Source: Chitinivibrionales bacterium (GTDB lineage Bacteria; Fibrobacterota; Chitinivibrionia; Chitinivibrionales; FEN-1185). Taken from it: 6,283 nucleotides of DNA. The DNA is taken from the NCBI GenBank assembly GCA_028718065.1, contig JAQUMP010000226.1, positions 1-6,283 of the forward strand, given 5' to 3'. Below, one piece after another: positions 1-6,283 of the stretch. The first letter of the stretch is position 1; every line of letters begins with the position of its first letter. The notes below the pieces were generated by a model, which searched no databases, had not been told where the DNA came from, and worked only from the letters and a program-made list of their open reading frames with translations. The position numbers and the translations under genes were made by a program.

Positions 1-1
1 C

Positions 2-1348
2 GGCGTTTATTCGGTCCAAGCGGTTCAGCTCTCCGCAAGGACCAGGGCGCTTATCAGGGGAATCCATGTTGTCCATGACACAACCGTTCCTGCCGATACC
101 CTTCGCAAACCCGGAGAGATCAAGGTCGCCATCCCCGCGAACATCGATGCCGTAAACGGATATCTTTATGTTCCCGGCACAACCATTGATACTTTTCTAA
201 ATGGCAATAATGGATATGTCACGTTGGATTCGGTCCCTGCCGGCGTGGACCTTCCGGTCTGCTATGCAATCAGGAACAACCCGGCATTACCGCAGCTTGT
301 CCGGGGCAGCGTTTTGGTCGCGCCGGGCGGTTCCTTTACAATATCGTATTGGGGCTGGCAATCGTCGAAGAAACTTTTTCTTAACACCACGGCCTCGGGG
401 GCGAATGTGGCCGGTACGGTCACGGATTTTCCCGTGCTGGTGCGCCTGAACGCGGGCAATTTTGACTTCCGCCGGGCAACCGGCAACGGCGCGGACATTC
501 GCTTTACAAAATCAGACGGTTCCCCCGTTCCCTATGAAATCGAGCAATGGGATTCCGCAAACGCGCAGGCCGCGATCTGGGTGAAAGTCGATACGGTTTA
601 CGGAAACGACAACACGCATTACCTCACTATCTACTGGGGCGCCGGGGCGGGCGCGGCAACCTCATCGCTCTCCAACGGCGCCGCGGTGTTCGACACGACC
701 GGCGGTTTCGTGGGCGTATGGCACCTAAACACGCTCTCCGATGCCACCTTGAACGGCAACACTCTTACCAACAACAATTCAGCGCACATTACCTCCGCCC
801 TTATCGGCGGCGCGCAGAGTTTTAACGGGAGCGCATACCTGTCCGCGCCTGATAAAACCGCGCTTAATCCCACGGCGAGCATCACGGTCTCCGAATGGGT
901 AAACTTGACAAACGACTCATTAGACCAGAAGATCGTCGGCAAATCGCTTCACAAAGGCGGATATATTCTCGGCGTCGGCCGGGATTCGGCGGGGAATAAG
1001 ACCCTATATCCGGAAATCAGGGACAGCGTGGACACCTTGGTCTCTTTTTGGTCCGGAGCGTTTTCTAAAAACACCTGGACGCACCTTGCCTTTTCGTACG
1101 CGACGGGCGGCGCCATGAACGGATACATCAACGGTCTTCCGGTAAATTCGATCCCGGCGAGTTCCCTGCCGACAGGCGTAGAAGCGGGTGATTTAGTGAT
1201 CGGGGCCGCGCCCTTTGGTCCATCAACTTTTTCCGCAATCGGCCAAATCGACGAAGTGCGCGTAGAAAACAAAGCCCGCTCCGCCGACTGGATTAAACTG
1301 TGCGCTATGAACCAGAAAGCGGATGATGTGTTGGTGATAATCAAATAA
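2..1348 (+). CDS. DUF2341 and LamG-domain surface protein, 5'-truncated
   Basis: The frame is open from base 2 to the TAA at 1346-1348 (448 residues visible), so the start lies upstream of the window. An internal TTG at 224 could be read as a start, but the coding sequence continues well before it and it has no convincing ribosome binding site. Roughly window residues 1-118 form a carboxypeptidase-regulatory-like module (motifs DTLRKPGEIKV, GYLYVPGT, LDSVPAG) of a kind I associate with Fibrobacterota lipoproteins. Residues about 126-218 (nt 377-655) match DUF2341: DFPVLVRLNAGNFDF, GADIRFTKSDG, PYEIEQWDS, AAIWVKV, LTIYWG. Residues about 240-446 are a LamG/concanavalin-A-like jelly roll, with GVWHLN at its start, SFNGSAYL, NTWTHLAFSYA, MNGYINGLPV and the closing IDEVRVENKARSADWIKL. 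LamG domains commonly bind carbohydrate or protein ligands outside the cell; the ligand here is unknown. No C-terminal sorting tail is present, so an N-terminal lipoprotein or signal sequence in the missing part is inferred. It is probably the first visible gene of a three-gene unit. Confidence 0.9.
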   Translation, partial: GVYSVQAVQLSARTRALIRGIHVVHDTTVPADTLRKPGEIKVAIPANIDAVNGYLYVPGTTIDTFLNGNNGYVTLDSVPAGVDLPVCYAIRNNPALPQLVRGSVLVAPGGSFTISYWGWQSSKKLFLNTTASGANVAGTVTDFPVLVRLNAGNFDFRRATGNGADIRFTKSDGSPVPYEIEQWDSANAQAAIWVKVDTVYGNDNTHYLTIYWGAGAGAATSSLSNGAAVFDTTGGFVGVWHLNTLSDATLNGNTLTNNNSAHITSALIGGAQSFNGSAYLSAPDKTALNPTASITVSEWVNLTNDSLDQKIVGKSLHKGGYILGVGRDSAGNKTLYPEIRDSVDTLVSFWSGAFSKNTWTHLAFSYATGGAMNGYINGLPVNSIPASSLPTGVEAGDLVIGAAPFGPSTFSAIGQIDEVRVENKARSADWIKLCAMNQKADDVLVIIK

Positions 1349-1367
1349 TTGATTTAATCTCTTTGAT

Positions 1368-1375
1368 AAGGAGGG
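1368..1375 (+). promoter_or_regulatory. Ribosome binding site of the beta-helix gene
   Basis: AAGGAGGG lies just upstream of the ATG at 1380, with 5 nt between the AGGAGG core (1369-1374) and the start codon. This near-perfect Shine-Dalgarno fixes the start. The 31-nt gap after the previous stop is too short for an obvious promoter plus terminator, which supports co-transcription. Confidence 0.85.
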
Positions 1376-1379
1376 AATA

Positions 1380-3641
1380 ATGCGGGCGACAAAACCGGTC
1401 TTGTTTTTGTTTATTACGGCGATCCTCGTCGGTCCGGCTTTTGCGGCGATGGCAACCTTTTATGTTTCCCCGACCGGCTCGGACCAGGCGGCCGGGACCC
1501 AATCCGCGCCTTTTGCCACGCTTGCCAAGGCAATGGCCGCGGTCAAGACCGTCAACGCAAGCATGACCGGTGATATTGTCGTGTATTTACGCGGCGGCAG
1601 TTATATGGTAACGTCAACCCTGGCATTTGCCGCTGCGGACGGAGGGAAGAACGGCTTCAACGTGATCTACCGGGCCTATCCCGGAGAGAAACCGGTCATC
1701 AGCGGCGGCAGGCAGATAAGCGGTTTTACCGGAACCGGAAATATAAAGTCGGTAACTATCCCTGAGGTAAGTGCGGGAACCTGGTATTTTAACTCGCTGT
1801 TTGTAAATGACAACCGGGCGACAAGGGCGCGCTCTTCCATTCTTACCATGGCGGCCGCCAACGGCGCCGGAAATTCTTTTACCTACGGCGGTTCCGACAT
1901 GACTGATTATCAAAACCCCGCCGATGTAATGGTTACCTGGTACGAATTCTTTGCAACATACGAAAGCTATATTTCCAGTCTCAATACTTCTTTAAAAAGC
2001 GTCACCCTGAGCTCTTCGTTTCCGTATCCCTTAGGGCAGAACAGCGCCGGTGATGGTAACCGTTACTTCGTCGAGAACGCGTATGAGCTGCTCGACAGTC
2101 CGGGCGAATGGTATTTGAACCGTCAAACGGGGGTCCTGTATTATTATCCACTGCCGGGTGAAAATATGAACGCTGCGACGGTAATCGCGCCGGCACTTAC
2201 GCAAACGTTGATTCAATTATCCGGTACGTCAAGCCAGAAAATTCAATATCTGAATTTTGACGGACTTACTTTTTCCCATACCGATCCAAACCTGCCGCAT
2301 ACCGGAAGCATTGATAATAGTTCCCAGGCCGCCAGCCATCAAAAAGCCGCGATCATGGCCACAAATATCCAGAATTGCAGTTTCAAAAACTGTGAAATTG
2401 CCCATGCCGGTGAATTTGGCATTTGGCTCGGCGATGGTTGTACCTACGATCTAATTCAAAATTGTAATATCCACGACCTTGGCGCGGGAGGAATAAAAAT
2501 CGGAACAGAGAACACGGCGCTGGATGGGCACAATACTATCGACAATAATTATGTCCATGATGGCGGATACATCTTTGGTGGAGCGACCGGCATCACTATT
2601 TTCAAAAATTCATATAATACTATCAGTCATAACGAGGTCTGTAACTTCTATTATACCGGTATTTCCGTGGGTTGGAATTGGGGCTATGGTACAAGCACGG
2701 CCCACGATAATATTGTCGAGTATAATTCCATCCATGACGTACTTAAAGGCATGTTGAATGATGGTGGCGCAATTTACACTCTTGGTGAATCGCCGGGAAC
2801 GATCATCCGACATAATCTGATCCACGATGTTAATTCTTACGCCAATGGCTGGGGTTATGGAATTTATGGTGATGAAGGGAGTTCGTCGATTTTAATAGAA
2901 AACAATGTCGTTTATAAGGTAAATACCGGTTTGTACAATTTGCATTACGGCCAAAACAATACGGTACGTAATAACATTTTTGCATTCTCCGCCAATTGGG
3001 CCTTAAGCATTGGACGTGTGGACAAGAATTCAAGCTGTAATATTAATCATAATATTATTTACACGACCAGCAGCTCCATGTACTTTCCGCAGGCTTCCGC
3101 CGTCACGCTCAGCGCGGATTACAATGTTTACTATAATCCCAATGGCGCTTTGAGTTTTCTCGGAAACAGTTTTGCCAACTGGCAGACACTGGGTGAGGAC
3201 CAACATTCCGTAGTTGCCGATCCGTTATTTGTAAATCCGAATTCTTATGATTTTAATTTGCAGCAAAACTCGCCGGCCTATCAGCTCGGCTTTAAGGCGA
3301 TCGACATAAGCGCCGTTGGTTTATATAAAAACGGGACAACCGGCGTCTTTCGGGGCGACGGTGTGCCGGTTATTGCAAAAAGCGGAACGGTTTTAACGGC
3401 GACTTTCAGCCGCGCAAATTCCCGGCTGATGATCGCTCTTACGTTGCAAGAAAGTGCTGCCGTAAAACTGGCATTGTATGACGGCGCAGGCAGAATGGTT
3501 AAACAATTAAAAAACGAGGTCCTGACCGCCGGAGCGCATTGCCTGAGCTTTACCTTAGATAAATTGTTTGCGCCCGGCGTCTATTTTGTGCGCTGTACCT
3601 CCGGCGCCGCGATGGTCATGACAAAAGCAATAAAGGAGTAG
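1380..3641 (+). CDS. Secreted right-handed beta-helix protein, GH141-like, with C-terminal sorting-like tail
   Basis: The 753-aa protein starts at an ATG with a strong ribosome binding site. A signal peptide covers residues 1-22 (hydrophobic VLFLFITAILVG, probable cleavage after AFA). Residues 27-110 carry the opening common to secreted beta-helix carbohydrate enzymes: FYVSPTGSD, SAPFATLAKA, VVYLRGGSY and YRAYPGEKPVISGG. Around 230-265 is ELLDSPGEWYLNRQTGVLYY with YPLPGE, typical of GH141-like proteins. From about 325 to 590 are Asn-rich beta-helix coils with NxxH and HNxIHD-type turns, including GWNWGYG (431-437), NDGGAIYTLG (460-469), YGIYGDEGSS (493-502) and LHYGQNN (521-527). D461 and D498/E499 are candidate catalytic acids by inference only. 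GH141 includes reported alpha-L-fucosidase and xylanase activities; the substrate here cannot be read, and a non-GH141 beta-helix hydrolase or lyase is possible. Residues about 676-753 form a sorting-like tail, suggesting secretion across the outer membrane. Confidence 0.9.
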   Translation: MRATKPVLFLFITAILVGPAFAAMATFYVSPTGSDQAAGTQSAPFATLAKAMAAVKTVNASMTGDIVVYLRGGSYMVTSTLAFAAADGGKNGFNVIYRAYPGEKPVISGGRQISGFTGTGNIKSVTIPEVSAGTWYFNSLFVNDNRATRARSSILTMAAANGAGNSFTYGGSDMTDYQNPADVMVTWYEFFATYESYISSLNTSLKSVTLSSSFPYPLGQNSAGDGNRYFVENAYELLDSPGEWYLNRQTGVLYYYPLPGENMNAATVIAPALTQTLIQLSGTSSQKIQYLNFDGLTFSHTDPNLPHTGSIDNSSQAASHQKAAIMATNIQNCSFKNCEIAHAGEFGIWLGDGCTYDLIQNCNIHDLGAGGIKIGTENTALDGHNTIDNNYVHDGGYIFGGATGITIFKNSYNTISHNEVCNFYYTGISVGWNWGYGTSTAHDNIVEYNSIHDVLKGMLNDGGAIYTLGESPGTIIRHNLIHDVNSYANGWGYGIYGDEGSSSILIENNVVYKVNTGLYNLHYGQNNTVRNNIFAFSANWALSIGRVDKNSSCNINHNIIYTTSSSMYFPQASAVTLSADYNVYYNPNGALSFLGNSFANWQTLGEDQHSVVADPLFVNPNSYDFNLQQNSPAYQLGFKAIDISAVGLYKNGTTGVFRGDGVPVIAKSGTVLTATFSRANSRLMIALTLQESAAVKLALYDGAGRMVKQLKNEVLTAGAHCLSFTLDKLFAPGVYFVRCTSGAAMVMTKAIKE
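3405..3638 (+). other. C-terminal Por/T9SS-type sorting-like domain of the beta-helix protein
   Basis: Residues 676-753 follow the pattern of type IX secretion C-terminal tails: a hydrophobic strand (MIALTLQES), LALYDGAGRMVKQL (697-710), an L-x-A-G-x-H turn, APGVYFVRCTSG and a final basic KAIKE. Known members of this tail family direct export and surface attachment in Bacteroidota, and similar tails occur in Fibrobacterota. Whether a T9SS exists in this organism cannot be seen from the window. Confidence 0.75.
3633..3638 (+). promoter_or_regulatory. Shine-Dalgarno-like site at the stop of the beta-helix gene
   Basis: AAGGAG sits inside the last codons of the beta-helix gene, 4 nt before a TTG at 3643 that is in frame with the third gene. 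It could drive initiation at that TTG by coupled translation. The spacing is short, TTG is a weak start, and the resulting protein would carry 18 extra residues before the signal peptide, so I treat it as a secondary or non-functional start. Confidence 0.35.
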
Positions 3642-3684
3642 CTTGACACAAAGATATATCCACCTCCTCAACTTCCTAACGGTC

Positions 3685-3689
3685 AGGAG
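3685..3689 (+). promoter_or_regulatory. Preferred ribosome binding site of the propeller gene
   Basis: AGGAG lies 7 nt before the ATG at 3697, a near-ideal spacing. Starting there puts a basic n-region (MRTR) directly before the hydrophobic signal core, which decides the start in favour of ATG 3697 over TTG 3643. CU-rich tracts just upstream could pair with this site. Confidence 0.7.
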
Positions 3690-3696
3690 TCGCTCC

Positions 3697-6213
3697 ATGC
3701 GAACACGTAGTATTGCTACGACGGGTCTCTCGGTACTGCTTGGGTTTATCGGATTGTCCGCCCAGACGATTTCGATCAGCGGCACGCTCATCGACGCGCA
3801 AACCCTGGCCGCGGTCCAGGGCGCAACGGTGAACCTGGTCGGGAAAAGCATGACCACCACAACCAATGCGCAGGGCGTTTTCGGCTTTCAGAACAGCACG
3901 ACTGTTTTTAACGAAAAAGCGCCCCGATCGGTTAGAACGGACAATATTTCCATTCGGGACGGCTTTTTACGTATTGTCAATGGTTCCGGCTTTCTTAAAA
4001 ACGCCGTGGTGGAGCTCTTTGACGCGCGCGGAAGGTGCCTTTTTAGGGAAACGATTAAAAACCCCGACGGCGGCAGCCAAAATTACGCCCTGCGGTCCCT
4101 GGCCGGTTCGCGCGCCTTTTTCCTGCGTGTCAATGCAAACGGCGCAAGCGCCGTCCGCAAACTGATAACCACCGGCGGCAAAAATTCGCTGTCAATCAAT
4201 TTTGCGGACCAGGGCGGGGCGCTTAAAAAGTCTTTGGCGGCGGTTATTGATAGTATCGTTATAACCAAAACGGGATACCAGGCAAAGACCGTCACCCTTA
4301 CCGCATATCTTGTCTCGCTCGGCAATGTGCCGTTATTTAAAACCGGAGCATGTGTCTGGAGCGAGCAAATCCTTAATGGTGACGGGACCATAAACTGGAC
4401 GCAATACGAAAATGTCGCCGCGCATGCGGGCGAATTGGCCCAACGGGATTACCTGCTTGGTCCGAAATATTGCTATTACCATCCGCAAACGGAAGCGTTT
4501 CCCACGCTGGCGTTGCAGGGCGATGCAAGCGGGTGGGAGGGCCCGGCGGAAATGAAAATGCCCGATTCGCTTTCGTCAAACAGGACCGACCATTATTTTG
4601 AACATGCCGGCCCGCTGGTGTATGTTCCCGACGATGCGAACAATGCCGGCGTGATTGAGGCGGCAAACGGCGAACATTTCTGGTTTGATGAGTATCCCTC
4701 GCTTCAGCCGCAATACGCTTACTGGGACAGATTGCACTGGGACCCGCGCCGGAAAGGATGGTACACCAACACCGATCCGCAGGAACTCCACCAACCCGAT
4801 TGGAACTCGCCTAAAAAACCCACGGCATTAGCCTTTCCAACCGGCGTGCACGGGTCGATAGTGGCTTATATTGCTTTTCAGAACGGGCTTATCGGCACGT
4901 TCCCCAACGTTCAGGCCTACTCGGTGGCGTCCGTGCTTGATTCTCTCGGCGGCCGATACCCGTTTGTACAATTGCCCGCAGGAAAGACGCCGATGGCCCT
5001 GACCGTAACTCCGGGCGGGGAGTTCGTTCTGGCCGCGGTATGGGATGCAATAAATCACAAAGGTCAGTTGGCGGTGATTGCCGTGCAAGGCCAGGTGCTC
5101 TGTTCTCAACCCTCTCGAACTTGGGACGACTTCTACAATGGCGTATGGATGTATGGCTTCCCGTACTCTATAACTACCAAGGGCATGAAGCTCCTTGGTT
5201 TTGTTGACCTGCCGATTGTCGCGCCTACGGCGATAGAGGCCGGTCACAATCTCGCGTTTATAGGATCGGGGCGCGCCGACACCAATATTAATGCCCATAT
5301 CAATGCGCTTTTGGATAACCAGAGCGAGCGCGACAAATGGTACACCGGCAGCGCGGCTGCATGGCCTAATTACAAACGGACCGCCTCTGCGGGATATGTT
5401 ATTGTGGCTTCACGAAGTGAGAATAAAGTGGTATTCGTCGATCTGCAACCGCTTTTAACCTACTATCGCACCATGTACTTTACAACGCAGGCGCGCTACA
5501 ATGAGACTAAGAATGTGGGACCGGCGGCCAATCAATGGCCCTATCCCTTTGACCATTCTCCGGAGCAAACGCCGGTCGTGGCCTGCACGCTTGCCGTAGC
5601 GGCCCCCACGGCCGTGGCCGCGGGTTTGAGCGCCGGTTTTTGCGGCGGTCCCGGATATAAAGATTGCAACGTAATTTGCGGCTGGGACGCCTGGCGCTAT
5701 AAGTTTACGGGAGGAAATTATAACGTGGTTTCTTCCTTCGGCGACGGCTATGCCTACATAACGACCATGGACGGCAGGCTGCTTATTTACACCGTGGGCG
5801 GCCTGATTACCGCAGCCGCCGCTACGCAACCTGTGCTTTACAAAACGATCAACATCGGCAAGAACCCCACCTCGATTTCGCACGGCGAGGGCGGCATGTT
5901 TCTGGACGATTTTTTCATTAATTGCCGGGGCGACAAATCCATCTATGCCTTGTCTACCAACGCCGGCGGCGATGTGATGTATGTTCTGCGCGACAGCCGC
6001 ATCCAAGACCCGGTCATGGCTGAAAATTCTTTTCTGATTTATGAATGGGACATGACCTACTACCGATACTATATCCATGTGGTGGATTTTACCGGCAAAA
6101 ATGTTTTGACCTATGTTTACAAGCAGGACTTTCCCGAACCTCCAAAGTTCGGCGCGGCTAGCGATCCGTTGCCCGGCCACCCCTTCGCGTATCAGCAGGG
6201 CGAAGTGCCGTGA
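3697..6213 (+). CDS. Exported beta-propeller-like protein with nested N-terminal domain
   Basis: The preferred product is 838 aa from ATG 3697; an upstream in-frame TTG at 3643 would give 856 aa. Residues 1-22 form a signal peptide (MRTR, then LSVLLGFIGLSA). Residues 24-64 begin a carboxypeptidase-regulatory-like fold (SISGTLIDAQ, VQGATVNLVG, TTTNAQGVFGF), which appears to resume at 185-215 (DSIVITKTGYQAKTVTL, NVPLFKTG). Between them lies a sorting-tail-like beta-sandwich. Residues about 219-370 are rich in Trp, Tyr and His and match no family I recognise. From about 375 to 815 there are repeated beta-strand units like YVTN/NHL propeller blades: LPAGKTPMALTVTPGGEFVL (426-445), GYVIVASRSENKVVFVDL, GYAYITTMDGRLLIYTVGG (684-702), INIGKNPTSISHGEGG (718-733) and HVVDFTGKNVLTYVY (794-808). 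C649, C657 and C661 form a cluster. There is no C-terminal sorting tail. Function is unknown; binding or enzymatic roles in glycan use are only suggested by its neighbours. Confidence 0.88.
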   Translation: MRTRSIATTGLSVLLGFIGLSAQTISISGTLIDAQTLAAVQGATVNLVGKSMTTTTNAQGVFGFQNSTTVFNEKAPRSVRTDNISIRDGFLRIVNGSGFLKNAVVELFDARGRCLFRETIKNPDGGSQNYALRSLAGSRAFFLRVNANGASAVRKLITTGGKNSLSINFADQGGALKKSLAAVIDSIVITKTGYQAKTVTLTAYLVSLGNVPLFKTGACVWSEQILNGDGTINWTQYENVAAHAGELAQRDYLLGPKYCYYHPQTEAFPTLALQGDASGWEGPAEMKMPDSLSSNRTDHYFEHAGPLVYVPDDANNAGVIEAANGEHFWFDEYPSLQPQYAYWDRLHWDPRRKGWYTNTDPQELHQPDWNSPKKPTALAFPTGVHGSIVAYIAFQNGLIGTFPNVQAYSVASVLDSLGGRYPFVQLPAGKTPMALTVTPGGEFVLAAVWDAINHKGQLAVIAVQGQVLCSQPSRTWDDFYNGVWMYGFPYSITTKGMKLLGFVDLPIVAPTAIEAGHNLAFIGSGRADTNINAHINALLDNQSERDKWYTGSAAAWPNYKRTASAGYVIVASRSENKVVFVDLQPLLTYYRTMYFTTQARYNETKNVGPAANQWPYPFDHSPEQTPVVACTLAVAAPTAVAAGLSAGFCGGPGYKDCNVICGWDAWRYKFTGGNYNVVSSFGDGYAYITTMDGRLLIYTVGGLITAAAATQPVLYKTINIGKNPTSISHGEGGMFLDDFFINCRGDKSIYALSTNAGGDVMYVLRDSRIQDPVMAENSFLIYEWDMTYYRYYIHVVDFTGKNVLTYVYKQDFPEPPKFGAASDPLPGHPFAYQQGEVP
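3952..4179 (+). other. Internal sorting-tail-like beta-sandwich nested in a regulatory-like domain
   Basis: Residues about 86-161 of the third protein read as IRDGFLRIVNGSG, AVVELFDARGRCLFRETI, an extended turn, YALRSLAGSRAFFLRVNANG and ASAVRKLITTGG. Strand order and spacing parallel the C-terminal tail of the preceding protein: VELFDARGRCLF against LALYDGAGRMVK, and SRAFFLRVNANGASAVRKLI against PGVYFVRCTSGAAMVMTKAI. Its position near the N-terminus makes a normal T9SS export role unlikely. Similar nested N-termini are, as I recall, frequent in Fibrobacter secreted enzymes. Confidence 0.65.
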
Positions 6214-6283
6214 TGAGTATTAGATTTGCCTTGTAACCAAAATCCCTTTTTATCGAAAATAATTTTATATGTTTAGTGTTTAC
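6214..6283. other. AT-rich non-coding tail of the window
   Basis: After the TGA at 6211-6213 the sequence turns AT-rich. I see no stable hairpin followed by a T-run, no tRNA and no convincing promoter pair. It is presumably the beginning of an intergenic region, and any terminator may lie beyond the window. Confidence 0.6.

Noticed and set aside
201..449. Short + strand frame starting with ATG at 201
   Set aside because: It overlaps the in-frame continuation of the DUF2341/LamG protein, and its Arg/Trp-rich translation has no domain.
949..1344. Antisense open frame opposite the LamG domain
   Set aside because: The + strand translation gives a clear LamG domain here, and the antisense product resembles nothing known.
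4828..5298. Antisense open frame of 156 codons
   Set aside because: Fully overlapped by the propeller gene. Its translation is rich in Arg and low in hydrophobic pattern, typical of a shadow frame.
5641..5688. Cysteine cluster as a heme c or iron-sulfur binding site
   Set aside because: There is no CXXCH motif and the C-x7-C-x3-C spacing does not match a ferredoxin motif; disulfides in an exported protein are more likely.
5455..6180. Long antisense open frame of 241 codons opposite the end of the propeller gene
   Set aside because: It lies wholly inside a well-supported + strand gene, has no recognisable domain or ribosome binding site, and is explained by codon bias leaving the opposite frame open.
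6257..6267. Short AAAATAATTTT palindrome as terminator
   Set aside because: It is an A/T-only stem with almost no loop and no following T-run, so it would not form a stable terminator hairpin.
6231..6270. Possible promoter (TTGTAA and TTATAT-like hexamers) after the third gene
   Set aside because: No pair of hexamers has the right spacing and match; the AT-rich background makes such matches likely by chance.

Overview
The window looks like part of a chromosome of an uncultivated bacterium, most likely from the Fibrobacterota (Chitinispirillia-like lineages) or a near relative in the FCB group. The assignment is inferred from protein architecture: a DUF2341 plus LamG protein, a secreted parallel beta-helix protein ending in a Por/T9SS-type sorting-like tail, and a carboxypeptidase-regulatory-like N-terminus interrupted by a sorting-tail-like beta-sandwich, which I associate with Fibrobacter-type secreted proteins. 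GC content appears moderate, and all convincing genes are on the + strand.

Layout: (1) positions 2-1348 hold the 3' part of a large modular surface protein whose start lies outside the window. It has a Fibrobacter-style carboxypeptidase-regulatory-like module, a DUF2341 domain and a C-terminal LamG/concanavalin-A-like domain. (2) After a 31-nt gap with a strong Shine-Dalgarno, 1380-3641 encodes a 753-aa secreted right-handed beta-helix protein resembling GH141-type glycoside hydrolases. (3) Starting either 1 nt later (TTG) or, preferred, 55 nt later (ATG 3697), a third gene runs to 6213. It encodes an exported protein with a nested N-terminal region and about 600 residues of beta-propeller-like sequence that I cannot assign to a named family. 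The last 70 nt are AT-rich and hold no gene or clear terminator.

The three genes are co-directional and tightly spaced, so they probably form one transcript for cell-surface or secreted proteins. The likely theme is polysaccharide recognition and cleavage: LamG binding, beta-helix hydrolase or lyase, and a propeller protein of unknown role. No transporter, regulator, RNA gene, mobile element or CRISPR array is visible. The most unusual points are the nested sorting-like domain in the third protein, its large unassigned propeller region with a cysteine cluster, and the two possible starts of that gene with CU-rich tracts able to pair with its ribosome binding site.
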